Of a stretch of 64,000 nt of DNA, positions 34,033-43,434 are shown piece after piece. The position numbers and the translations under genes are program-made. The notes under the pieces were generated by a model. It saw only the letters and a program-made list of their open reading frames with translations. It searched no databases and was not told where the DNA came from. Position 1 is the first letter of the stretch. Each line of letters begins with the position of its first letter. The DNA is taken from NCBI GenBank assembly GCA_030407315.1, contig JALQPE010002642.1, positions 32,601 through 96,600 on the forward strand, in the 5' to 3' direction. This stretch comes from Asparagopsis taxiformis (Eukaryota; Rhodophyta; Florideophyceae; Bonnemaisoniales; Bonnemaisoniaceae).

Positions 34033-34257
34033 TCACGGCGAAGAAGATGTGTGATTAGATGTCTCACTTGCTGAGACAAACTTCATGGATAGTAGATGGG
34101 CGCCTTTTCTATACGCTGGTAAAAGTAGTTCCTGTCCTTTGAATAGAACGGTGTGTGACCGGGACAGTATCTCGTACGAAAGTATCCCAAACGCCCATAA
34201 ATCTATACTGGTGTCGTAGCTCTGACCACCGAGCATGCTAGCTTGCAATTGAACGGA
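34033..34257 (-). pseudogene. Captured protein-kinase fragment
   Basis: The frame [20 protein letters not shown] matches kinase subdomain IX (S-Y-D-x-x-I-D-x-W-A-F-G-I-x-x-Y-E), preceded by ASML where kinases usually have a P-E-M/L-type motif. Only about 40-70 residues are present. It is joined at about 34255 directly to the U-box of the E4 fragment, through GCAAGCTAGCATGCTCGG, with no intervening spacer: a chimaeric junction made inside the transposon. Confidence 0.7.
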
Positions 34258-34702
34258 TCCACCTTATCGCTCAAAAGGATGCGCGAGATTACCGCCCGGT
34301 CCATTATACTACCAGACGTCGGTAGTCGCACCGGATTCCGCATCAAACTGCTCATAATCGGGTCCAGAAACTCGTCTGGAATCTCCCCGAGCTCCACTTC
34401 AGCATCTTGGTCCTCCTGAAATGCACGAGCCGCATCCTCACTCACCCGCTGCAACGCCTCCAATTCCCCCGATTTAATAGCTTGCGATTGAGTCCAATTT
34501 TCAACGCACGCTCAAACAATTCCTTCTTGTATGATCGTCCGTCGCGTCCAACCGCCTCCGCGAACAAACGCTCCCCGTCAAAGTGCAGATACGTTTGCAT
34601 AATCCGTGTCAGTAACTGCTGTGGTTTCCAAAACACTTTCTCCGGTTCCGACACCGCCAGATCCCGACACCGCTGCCCGCACAGTCCGTCCAGAAGATAT
34701 AT

Positions 34703-35497
34703 CTCAACTATAGTTGAGCATTTCCGCAATGCGTGACACCATTCCATCGCGTAGGAATATACGCCGCACAACCTTGTCCTCCGTTGTTATCCACAACAAT
34801 TTCACATTGTTATTCACCAGTTGATTGTAGCTCTTCGCCAAGCCATCCAATCGCTGCAACCGCTCTTGTTTTTCCACTTTCTCCTCATCCGTCAGCGCCT
34901 CCCTCTCAGCCAACCCCCGCGCATCAGCATTTGCATCATATGCATCTCCTCTAAGTCATCCAGCACAGAGTCCGGCAAATGGTTGGCATCGTTCAACACT
35001 ATAATTACAAACCTCAGGAATCGTGTCTCATCCCTCGCCTCCGCTCGCACAGACTTGCGATAGTCCTCCATGCGTATGTGATCCCGTATGCTCGACATCT
35101 ACGTACAGGCGAAACAGCGCCTCCGGTAGAAATCTTCTTGACAACTCGTGACTTGCAAACAATCCCTCCATCACCGGGTTGACCATCCGCCCATCGTCCT
35201 CGTCATCATCAAACCCACTGCCCTTTGGGAATATTGTGGACAGGAATTCCACTAATTTCGAACGTAGATACGGATTATTCACATGCAGCGGTGATGCAGC
35301 TCCAGCAATTGCTGGAGCTGCATTTGCAAACTCACAGTGTCTTCAAGTAGAGCACTGCTACCATCAACAATCTGTGGTGCATAACGCATCGCCGACAGTA
35401 GTACCGTTGTGATAGTTTCCACTGCATGTTCAGGCAGCGAAGCCATGGCTTCGCTGTTACCATTACCTCCTACACCCGCGGGTGAAGGTGGTAATGG
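34703..35497. repeat. Palindromic insertions within the captured E4 sequence
   Basis: Perfect palindromes: 34703-34718 (CTCAACTA + complement, 16 bp), 35294-35323 (30 bp, centre CAATTG) and 35435-35456 (22 bp, centre CCATGG). An imperfect 38-bp palindrome with two mismatched pairs lies at 35460-35497 (centre CCCGCGGG). Each lies at or beside a break in the E4 reading frame. Confidence 0.9.
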
Positions 35498-35770
35498 CAA
35501 TGGAAGTAGCGACTCTCGCTTCGGTTCCGCCCTATCTTCTTCATTAGCCACTCCGCATCAGCTGTCACAAACCTCACAAGAGCTGTCAACATTTCATTGT
35601 TCTGTAAATATACATCACAGCACAGTTCCGCCTGCACCAAGTTGTCAAACTGCCTCTTGAACATCACCAATTGAGCCTCTTGGTAATCTGGTAACGCATT
35701 CTGCTGTTGCGCACGTTCCGTGTCCGAAATCATTTCCTTCAACCGATGTAACGACCGTCGCAGCGTTCTT

Positions 35771-35833
35771 CGTACATATGTACGTGGGATTCATTGCAGT
35801 TGAGAACATATGTTCTCTACTGCAATGAATCCC
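35771..35833. repeat. 14-bp and 48-bp palindromes in the E4 fragment
   Basis: 35771-35784 is CGTACAT + complement. 35786-35833 is a 48-bp inverted repeat, perfect except for one T:T pair, centred on ACATATGT. It follows the HLG-coding region, and the E4 reading frame resumes on the other side. Confidence 0.92.
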
Positions 35834-36034
35834 AAATGGATGGACCGCATCGAAAGTCAGAAACACTCCGTCACAAAGCTGAAATCTTTGCTTACAGCCG
35901 GAGCAACCAACTGTATTGCCGACTCACTCGCTCTGCCTTCAGAAATCGGCCCTGCTCTCGCCGTTGAGCTCCTCCCCGCCTCACGTACAGTCACTTCAAG
36001 TTGTCGCGCCAGAGACTCTTGTGCATTCTCGTAG

Positions 36035-37130
36035 AGGAGAGCTTCAAAGGTGAGAATGTGGAGGGCAAAGCAGATGGGCCGGGGTCGAGGAGAAGGGTAA
36101 CCAGTGGTTCGGGCTGTCTGTAAGCAGGCTTACAGTCTGAGGACAAGGCCAGTTGGGGTAGTGAAGCGAGAGATAAACGCTCATTTTTGCTAAATCATTG
36201 CATATGGCGCCACGTGCTACACATCGCACTTTCTATATATACAAGTCTTTTCTCTATCGAGCGTCGACGCTGTGATCACTCCCAATGCTTCGTAACGTCG
36301 GTGCACACTCTTCAACATCTCCCACCACGATATTCTCAAGATGATGTACCGTCCTCCTCCCGCTTGCATTCAACTGAATACGTGGATATCCATGTGGATA
36401 TACGTACGTATGGATGCCATTTCTCGACATGGCTACTATGCGATCATGAGCGATTGGCAGTGGCAATGGGAAATCAACTGGGAAACATGTAACTTCGTCT
36501 TCCAGCCATGAATATCTCCATTTGCAAATAAATTAAGCACTAGGCATCCTCTTGCTTTCCGAATACGTAGAAGGCCGGATTGCGCAACTCCTTTAAACAG
36601 CGACGTGTCGTTGACGTGGCGGAACGTTCATAATCCGTGTTCTTCGTGTATTCACGTGATTAGTTGTACAACTATTACAGCACAAAGACAGTTTTTGAAA
36701 TAGGCTTTCCAAAATTCGATCGAATAGCCTCGAGGCTATGAGGGCTGTTTGGATCATCGAAGATACTAATGCTCGCGCAAGACGTGTTGCGTACTTCTAC
36801 CAACAGGATATCGCACGATATCCTATTGGTAGAAGAACAGGCTAAGGTTTGCTCACAGAGCTTTTGTAGCACTGAGTCCATAAGAAGCATAGAAGTGACT
36901 TACAGGCCTTCTTCGCACATTTCATATACTTTGCTCCCATCGGAGTACATTCTATCTGCTCTCCTCTAGAACTTATCCTCCCTCATACTAACTTCACAGC
37001 ATCCTTCTCTCTGTAAAGCTCCATCAAAATTACTATATCGTATACCACACACCATTCCAATATTTTCTTTCACACTAACACTATGCTCCTTATTTCCTCT
37101 CAAGTCCACTCCACCAGACAGTGTTGTGAA
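36035..37130. other. Unassigned segment of CACTA-1 with two palindromes
   Basis: No gene recognised. It contains a perfect 16-bp palindrome at 36724-36739 (ATAGCCTC + complement) and a 42-bp one at 36794-36835 (CTTCTACCAACAGGATATCG, a CA centre, then its complement with one mismatch). Confidence 0.55.
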
Positions 37131-37472
37131 CCAATGCACGGTACTACCCGCAGACAATACAATTTGCTATCTACAATACTGTCTACAGACTTCCCCAGAC
37201 AGTGCAGTAATACAATACAATGTACTGCCTCAGACAGTAAAATGTACTGTCTGCACATACTGTCTGGCGGCAACACTTCCGGACAATAAAATTTACTGTT
37301 CTGGACAGTAGATTTTACTGTTTTTGATATTGTCCAGAATTAGTGCCATTTTACTGCTGCAGCAGTACTCGGAAATTTCCAGACAGTAAAATTCACTGTC
37401 TCCGCGCACTGTCTTGGCCAGACAGTAATTTTTACTGTCTCAGACAGTAAATTTACTATCTTTTTCCATTCC
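37130..37472. repeat. Right subterminal GACAGT/ACTGTC repeats of CACTA-1
   Basis: Repeated ACAGTAAAATTTACTGT-type words in both orientations mirror the left end, with motifs such as CAGACAGTAATTTTTACTG. Confidence 0.85.
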
Positions 37473-37485
37473 CAACACCGTAGTG
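37473..37485 (-). repeat. Right terminal inverted repeat of CACTA-1
   Basis: CAACACCGTAGTG, exact complement of the left end, followed by AC as at the left flank. Confidence 0.93.
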
Positions 37486-37748
37486 ACTAGCGCGCGCACG
37501 CGCTGCGTCTTCGATCGCGTCGTTCCGCGCGGCGAATCGTCGTAGTAGAGGTAGGGTAGTTATACAAACCAGAGAGGCTATAGCACCGCTTCCGGGATAG
37601 CGATACGCGCGCACGCGTCAATCGCCCTCGCTGTCGCGCACGACGAACGGATAAAAGAAGAATTAGAGTAAGCGATAGGTTTGGCGTCCCGTGTTTTCCC
37701 CAAGCGGAGTTTCTGTGCTTCGCTGAGTTCGCACGTCGGTTCGCGCAA

Positions 37749-37766
37749 TTCTAGGTCGAGAGACCA
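37749..37766 (-). promoter_or_regulatory. Primer-binding site of Ty3-1
   Basis: On the minus strand the LTR end CCTACA is followed by AC and then TGGTCTCTCGACCTAGAA, starting with the TGG that pairs with a tRNA 3' CCA. The same 18 nt follow the 5' LTR of Ty3-2 (43359-43376), supporting the assignment. I cannot name the tRNA. Confidence 0.85.
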
Positions 37767-37768
37767 GT

Positions 37769-38557
37769 TGTAGGACCAGCCGGGGTGGCGATCGCTAAGG
37801 GAGTTCTAGAATTGCAGCCGTGTCAGGGCGAGGTGAACCGTAACGCGCTGGTTGAACTTGCGTTCGCGCGTCGCTCGGTCGCGCTGGCGAACGGGTGGTA
37901 CAACGGCGGAACGCGTAGGGAACGATCGCAACACGGGATTCGCGGGCCGGCGCAAGCCGTGATCTCAGGGTGAGATCACCGAGTAAACTCGAGCACAACG
38001 CGATCCACACAGGGGTCGTAAATCCCTGGCCTAGTGGCGTGCGACGCAACGCGCGCTATCGCGGTGCGACGCGGTTCGACGATCGGTTTATTCGCAGCGC
38101 GCACGCGAACGTCGGCGATCGTGAGCAACCCGCACGCAACGTTTCAACGCAATCGGTCCTCGCGATTCGCTAAACGCTTAACTCGTAGCTGCGAAGATGC
38201 TGGCTGTTTATTGGTAAGGTGCGAAGCGGAACGACCATTAATAGCTAACTACTAAGGACAGGTTGTCCTTGCGCGGCCGGCCGGCGGCCGCTCGCTCGCA
38301 CGCAAAAAGGGAAATATTTGGGAAAAAGACTTTCGTCATAAAAAACCCAAAAAGGGAAAATAAAGGGAAATTCGCAAAAGGCGCTACACGTGGCGCCAAG
38401 CTCGCAATCGCACGCGTTCGCGCAAGTGCGCCGTGACACGTAATTGTATCGCCACGCGTACGCTCGCTTACTAACTAACTAAACGCGGATGCACGCGGAC
38501 TCAACGCGACGCATCGCTCCGACCCGCGCGCGCACTTGCGACATAAATTGCATCACA
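37769..38557 (-). repeat. 5' LTR of Ty3-1
   Basis: 789 bp, near-identical to 11892-12681. As the 5' LTR it should hold the promoter for gag-pol (minus strand); no clear TATA box seen. Confidence 0.95.
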
Positions 38558-38934
38558 CGCGTCCTGGAACTGGTACACCTGCAGTCTCCAAACCTGTTTC
38601 AACCTGTAGAATTCGCTTTCGTTCAGTATATGACATGCTTTGCCCCAAAAACCGCTGTGGAAAAATAACTTGGGTGCATTTGTTTAAAGTGGTCCACATG
38701 GGACCCGGACAACGGATCCGTTGACAGCAATGACACTGCATCCCACAGTGCAGGTGGTCCTTGGTTGACCTCATTCCTGCACCTACTATATCTGGCACCG
38801 TGCACATCGTACGAAGTAACTTTCCAGTCAAGCCATTTACGAAACAAATGCACTGGTCGGACCACCGTTTCTATCTCAACCGCTTCTACACCAACACTGA
38901 TTACCAGTTCACAGATGATAATGAAGAAGAATAA
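38558..38934 (+). pseudogene. Plavaka-like transposase (ORF1) copy 1, 3' end
   Basis: Begins with the second CGCGT duplication and continues the frame interrupted at 11891, matching 54731-55108 to the TAA. One base is lost near 38765 (GTCCTTGGTTGACC versus GTCCTTGGTTTGACC), so it is broken. Confidence 0.9.
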
Positions 38935-39011
38935 ATCTAAATCGCAGCACTCTATTGATAATGTACTACATGATAAGCCTTCTAGTCAACGTCACATTTA
39001 CTGCACTAATT

Positions 39012-42000
39012 TCAACCATCCTCCATTACGCCAAAACCGTTATCAGCAGTGGCTGGATGGCGCCGCTCCATGCCCCCATACTGTGGGCCATTGATTTCGA
39101 CATTCAGGTTTGCACTCAGGTGTCCAGCATATGGGTCAACGACGAAAAGTTCTGCGCCAATTAGTCCTTGCGCAATCACACAATCCATTACAGCACCGAG
39201 GTTTGACGTAATATGCGATTGAATCCAATCCTCGGACACTAGAACAAGTGATGAGCAGCGGTTTACATCATCAACGACATGAACAATTCCAGACCCCTCT
39301 CCGCTTTGCCACACTTCAACAGCCTCTCTCGTCACAGTACGGCTTGCAAACACATGCCGTGACTGTGCACTAGTCCGCTGTTCGCTCTCGACAACGTCCG
39401 TTTCTTCCCTTGCTTGCGAGCCTTGGAGACAAGACATGCAGTACACCACCATACCAACTAATTGCTGAAAAGCTACCCCCACATATTGACTGTACCGCCT
39501 TGTAAACTCCTTCTGCCGTGCACCTCCTTTCCCCTTCGGTTCATCCAAACACTCCACAGTAGTCACTAGCCAAGCATCCAGGCGCGCCAGCGTTATTATG
39601 CTCGTCTCTATGTCCATTACTTGTTCTGGTCGTATCGAATAACCCCTGAAGATGTCCAGCACATTCACAGCTACTCGGTTGTTAAACCATGCATCACCAT
39701 TCACTTCCATTTCGAAGCTGTCAGGAACCATGCCTTTGCTGTATCGCAGCTCTGAGAACGGTGCCGTTCGCCACCTCCCCATATCCAAATCACCGTTGCT
39801 TTCCCGTTTTAAAAGCTTCTCAGACGCTTCGCGCTTTTGTTCCTCTCGCTCGTCCATCTCAGCTCGCGTCGTCAGCATCGTGCATCTAGACATTAATTTC
39901 GTGTACCCCAGCGAACCGAACAATCTGTCCCTCGCATTACGCTTCCGTGCACTCATCACGTCGGACAGTTTCTGCGTCACCTTCACTTTCAATTCCTTGC
40001 TCCCCGCCACAGCCTCTTGACAGCACACACGCTGCTCCTCATCGGAAAACACATCACACCACGGACTTTGACGCAGTACGTGTCGCACCAAGTCATTCAG
40101 CAGATCACTCTCGTCTCTGTACGAAGGTGTATACCACTGCAGATTCTTGATGATATAGCCCGGAGGGGTAGCAATATATCCTACACCGTTTTCGCTCCAA
40201 AGTGTCCCTTCTACCGGCTCTACCTCGATGGTACGTCCAGTCCAACGTCTCTGCGTTTGTTCCGCTATAGGGTCCAGCTCCATAGTCTCGTTCTTGCACC
40301 ACTTTGTCAGGTTTTCCTCAACCGCCCTAAGAACTCTGTAGTATACGTGGCAATTCCGAAATTGCAAATATTTACGTTTTCCGCGGAATTCGAATTTCGG
40401 CGGATACGACCGGCGACAGCAATGAACGAACATTGCTGGCGCATGCGCGCGCGCAACCGGCACACGTGTGCAACGAACGTATTGGCAACGGCCAACGGAC
40501 CAACGGATCCCTACGTGTGACCCACAAGGTCCTTTCCCATTCGGGGACGTTACGAGTAGTGTTTACACTGTAAAGCGATGCCATCGTGGCTATATAGGTA
40601 TTGGCATCGTGCCGGGAGGGAAAGGGGACGAGACAACGATCGAGCAACGGCTCTAGTCTACGACTGACTTCTACGTTTACGTTTACGTTTTGCCTAACGA
40701 GGCTTCGTCTCCGTCGAGCTGCGTACTCCCTACCCATCGCCGCACGTAAGGCTGATTGCGTGTAGTGCCTCCGGGCTTGGTCGAGAGCGCCTCCGGTGAC
40801 GTACCACCTCGTGTGCTAACGTAATCCTCGCGTGGATTGTTGCGTCGTGACGCTCGTGTCTACTCGCTAACCACTCTACCTTCTACCGTTCTAACATACA
40901 GTCAAAACACCAGCGGGTGGACTGCTCGTTTCGTTTCGTAAGGACAGCGTGTCCACTGGCTCGTACCAGCTACTTCTAGAACTAACGTGGTTCCACAAAC
41001 TCCAAGGTATTTCACAGGAATGGCTTTCTGTATTTTCGACTTACCGCCACCGTGATCACTGATTCTACCTGTTCTCGCAATTGCAGTAAGGCTGGCATTT
41101 TCCGCCTGCAGAGTCTTCACCTTAGCCTCCAACACAACTATCTCCGTGGTGAGCGCCTTGTTTGCTATGTCCTGGCTAACCATTTTTTTCCAGCTCCGCG
41201 ATCTTCTTCTTCTGCGCATTGATGCGACTCGCCATTAAATCGATGGATTCCGGCGGATGCAACCTCTCTGCCCTCACCGTCCCCCCATCTCCCACGCTAT
41301 CGGGATTATGATGTCCTCCATCGCCAATAGCCTGACGTCGCGGGGGTGTTACGCGCATATTTGGCACCAATGACAGTCTGTTGTGACGAGGCCCGCACTC
41401 CGGCTGCTCTCTCCCCTCAGTACCACCTGACCGCCGATGATAGTTGGCATCCTGTGAACGTTGCTCAGAAACAACATCCCTTGCCGCTATCCTCGGGTCC
41501 CTGACTGCATTACCTGCTGGGGCTGATGTACTCGGCATAGTTGGCGCAGTGGGGGTCACAGCCTCCAGTGTCTCGCGAACCCCCGGCTGGGACTCCGTCT
41601 GCAGCACCTCCGCATCTGCCAACCCGGGAGGAACTACCTTTGCCATAGCACTCTGCCGCAATTCCAACATGTTTTGAGCCACTATCATGTCATCATCATG
41701 ATGTTCACTGTCCCTGCGAGCACGCTTGCCTCGGTCAAGCCCCATCTCTCTCCGCGCCGTTCCTCCTTCCTCACTTTCTCGCTGCGGATCCCCAGTTCTG
41801 CGCCGGTCCGTCTTGCGACTACCGGACCGCGGTTCAATGCTGCCGGTAGGCCCAGACCGCTTCTTCGCACGGGATTGTCGGGCACTCGATACAGCAGCTG
41901 CTGACCGGTTTTCTGGAGGCCCGGAGGCTTTGGAGCTTTCTTCGCAATACGCGGCGGCATAATGAAGCCTTCCCGGAAGCGATGGAACGATTGAGTTGCA

Positions 42001-42042
42001 CGAGATACAAAAAAGATTGCTGTATAGTGTCGGTAACCACAA
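39012..42042 (-). pseudogene. Accessory coiled-coil protein ORF2, copy 1 (split by a solo LTR, frameshifted)
   Basis: Matches the intact ORF2 at 55186-57471. Residues after about 340 are intact at 40334-39012. The 661-bp solo LTR at 40337-40997 splits the gene just after LRAVEENL. Upstream, a lost T near 41185 puts the coiled coil out of frame, and an extra T near 41938 puts the MPPRIAKK start out of frame with the rest. Dead copy, useful as a comparator. Confidence 0.9.
40337..40997. mobile_element. Solo LTR, 661 bp
   Basis: TGTAGTATACG...GGTTCCACA (TG...CA ends) flanked by AACTC at 40332-40336 and 40998-41002. Copy 2 has a single AACTC at 56506-56510 and no insert. This is the remnant expected from LTR-LTR recombination. 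The sequence differs from the LTRs of Ty3-1 and Ty3-2, so it marks a third LTR family. It contains a TTTACG hexamer run near 40670-40690. Confidence 0.9.
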
Positions 42043-42193
42043 CGGTCTGCGATGAACGTTCAGGTCAGGTCAAGTACCGGAGAATACGCCAACAGCCCAG
42101 ATTGTATACGGCAGGCAGTCATCAACAGTATTTAATGAGGTACAATTACAGCTGTCGAGCTAGGCTGCGAGCACCCCTATGTCCGGAAGACGT

Positions 42194-42410
42194 CCTGATT
42201 TGAATTAAAATTTGGGCTATTCTCAAAAACATGCACATGTGAACATGTTTTTGAGATGGGGGTGTGCCGTACGGCACAATCGACCGCCCAAATCGATGTT
42301 TTTTGCAATATTTTTTCTGCCCTGAATTGTAGAATTTCTGGGCTGGACAGCAACGCAACTGAGCTGGACATCCACCGGGCGTCCATTTCAACTTGGTCTT
42401 GTATTTTGCA
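42194..42410 (+). repeat. Composite-element inverted-repeat block, copy A
   Basis: Begins CCTGATTTGAATTAAAATTT, followed by a hairpin CAAAAACATG/CATGTTTTTG and a perfect palindrome GTGCCGTACGGCAC. Its left flank matches block B (57705); its right part and flank match the reverse complement of block E (63286-63487). It is therefore a hybrid junction. Confidence 0.9.
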
Positions 42411-42671
42411 TCTGCACGCATAACAGCAACCAAGCAGTCAGGTTCACTGCTCGGACGAAGTGCACCTAGAGTGTGAACGATTGGTTTTTGACAGGCGAGT
42501 ACTGCTCAATAGGTTTCACCCTGGACTAATGGTGGCTGGACATGCTGCATTATATGATATACTTCAACTCTGGAACGTAGCTTTATTTGTAGTCGAAATG
42601 AAAACATCTTTCGTGACCCTAATTCCATGCTCTAAACGCTGTCCCATAATGAACGTAGAGCTCCTGCCCCG
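42411..42671 (-). pseudogene. Tail of the SET-domain gene, copy 1
   Basis: Reverse complement of 63012-about 63275: the last codons of the SET domain (GQELYVHYGTAFRAW region) and 3' flank, in the opposite orientation to copy 2. Cut at 42671 by Ty3-2 insertion; the flanking CCCCG (42667-42671) matches CGGGG at 63012-63016. Confidence 0.85.
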
Positions 42672-43357
42672 TGTCGTACCGCCTGGCGGTCCTCGCTGAT
42701 CGAGCCGTGTCGCTTCCCTATTGGGTACCCACTTACGGGATGTGCCAATCAGAAGGCACCAGCCAACTGGCGTGTTTCCTATACTTAGGACCAGCTAAGG
42801 CTGACAAATAACCCCACCCGGGCCTGTCGGCCCCGGCCAAGACCCCACAAGGGGCAAAATTTTAACTTAGGCTGATCAGCCATACATTACAATGTAAGCC
42901 TATTGGCAATAACCTCGCGGGTAGGCGAGCGCCAGTAATTGGGTTCTGATTGGTCACTAACTGGATATTTATTCCTAACCACTAACCCTAGCTTACAGTA
43001 GACTTAGTATAAAACGGCCACTGGAATAGCCAGTAGGCACGGTTTCTAGAGTAACGTAAACTCAAGTGGAATTACGACCCACAGGAACAGTGTTCGCATA
43101 CCTATTGTTCAACCCCTCTCCGGGAAAACCTTAGGGTTAGCCAACAGCTCGACGGATTACGTCATCTTGCTCCATTAATACGCCTCTCGCGTGAGCACCC
43201 CTTTGTCACACAACCCCCTCCGGGTAACGACACCTTCTCTCTCACGAGACTACCCGCTGGGTACCTATAAGGTTCATCTGCTCTACCACTTCCTCTACCG
43301 AGGCTCGGGACACCTGTCGGGTGGTTTGCCGCTCTAGCGGATTTTCTACCTGCTACA
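42672..43357 (+). repeat. 5' LTR of Ty3-2
   Basis: 686 bp, TGTCGTACCG...CTGCTACA. The left boundary is defined by loss of collinearity with the copy-2 SET gene; the right boundary by the adjacent primer-binding site. Confidence 0.85.
43008..43014 (+). promoter_or_regulatory. Probable TATA box in the Ty3-2 LTR
   Basis: TATAAAA in the LTR, about 430 bp upstream of gag, in the position expected for the U3 promoter. Assigned from motif and context only. Confidence 0.55.
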
Positions 43358-43358
43358 T

Positions 43359-43376
43359 TGGTCTCTCGACCTAGAA
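43359..43376 (+). promoter_or_regulatory. Primer-binding site of Ty3-2
   Basis: TGGTCTCTCGACCTAGAA one nucleotide after the LTR end; identical to the site of Ty3-1. Confidence 0.88.
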
Positions 43377-43434
43377 CCTTGTACCCTCGGGTAAGTCTCT
43401 TTGAGAGAAATTTTCCTTCACAATCATCTTCACG

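Larger units (their letters stand above)
34258..36034 (-). pseudogene. Captured E4 ubiquitin ligase (Ufd2/UBE4-type) fragment, multiply broken
   Basis: Minus-strand blocks match the family in order. There is a FVTECF..HLG motif near 35850. Next comes a core segment (EAQLVMFKRQFDNLVQAELC) near 35690-35640, then NNPYLRSKLVEFL near 35280-35240, then LDGLAKSYNQLVNNN near 34850. The block LLDGLCGQRCRDLAVSEPEK is near 34690-34640, and the C-terminal U-box ([20 protein letters not shown]) near 34390-34320, cut off at DPFN where the kinase scrap begins. The U-box binds E2 enzymes and Ufd2 proteins extend ubiquitin chains; here at least six frame changes and stops make it non-functional. Several breaks coincide with palindromic insertions (34703, 35294, 35435, 35460, 35771-35833). 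Confidence 0.82.
24181..37485. mobile_element. CACTA-type DNA transposon 'CACTA-1' with captured gene fragments
   Basis: The termini are perfect 13-bp inverted repeats: CACTACGGTGTTG at 24181-24193 and its complement at 37473-37485. Both flanks carry AC (GCGAAC before, ACTAGC after), consistent with a 2-bp duplication in the Ty3-1 leader. Both subterminal zones are dense in GACAGT/ACTGTC words, typical of CACTA elements. The interior holds no recognisable transposase, so this 13.3-kb copy is probably non-autonomous. It carries degraded ORFs, arrays of hairpins and tandem repeats, and fragments of an actin-related protein, a kinase and an E4 ubiquitin ligase, all on the minus strand. Confidence 0.85.
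11892..38557 (-). mobile_element. Ty3/Gypsy chromovirus-type retrotransposon 'Ty3-1' with nested CACTA-1
   Basis: LTRs at 11892-12681 and 37769-38557, both TG...CA, are flanked by CGCGT duplications. The element reads right to left: 5' LTR 37769-38557, primer-binding site 37749-37766, gag, PR-RT-RNase H, integrase with chromodomain, an opposite-strand gene, polypurine tract 12682-12689, 3' LTR. Total span is 26.7 kb, of which 13.3 kb is the later CACTA-1 insertion, so the retrotransposon itself was about 13.4 kb, long for the family. By eye the LTRs differ at four substitutions and one indel in about 790 bp, so insertion was recent. An in-frame stop in pol disables this copy. Confidence 0.92.
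10669..42671 (+). mobile_element. Composite DNA transposon copy 1, interrupted by Ty3-1, a solo LTR and Ty3-2
   Basis: Segments 10669-11891 and 38558-42671 match, in order and orientation, the copy-2 region beginning at 53515 and running to about 57900, and then the tail of the copy-2 SET gene in reverse. Removing Ty3-1 (11892-38557 plus one CGCGT) and the solo LTR (40337-40997 plus one AACTC) restores collinearity. The 5' part of ORF1 is cut by CACTA-2 and lies outside the window. The 3' part is cut at 42671 by Ty3-2. Several single-base indels break both genes, so this copy is dead. Confidence 0.75.

Noticed and set aside
37749..37766. tRNA gene near the LTR
   Set aside because: Only 18 nt fit; no cloverleaf can be drawn from the flanks. 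A primer-binding site explains it.
42460..42699. 79-codon plus-strand ORF after block A
   Set aside because: It is the antisense of the SET-gene tail and 3' flank continuing into the Ty3-2 LTR.
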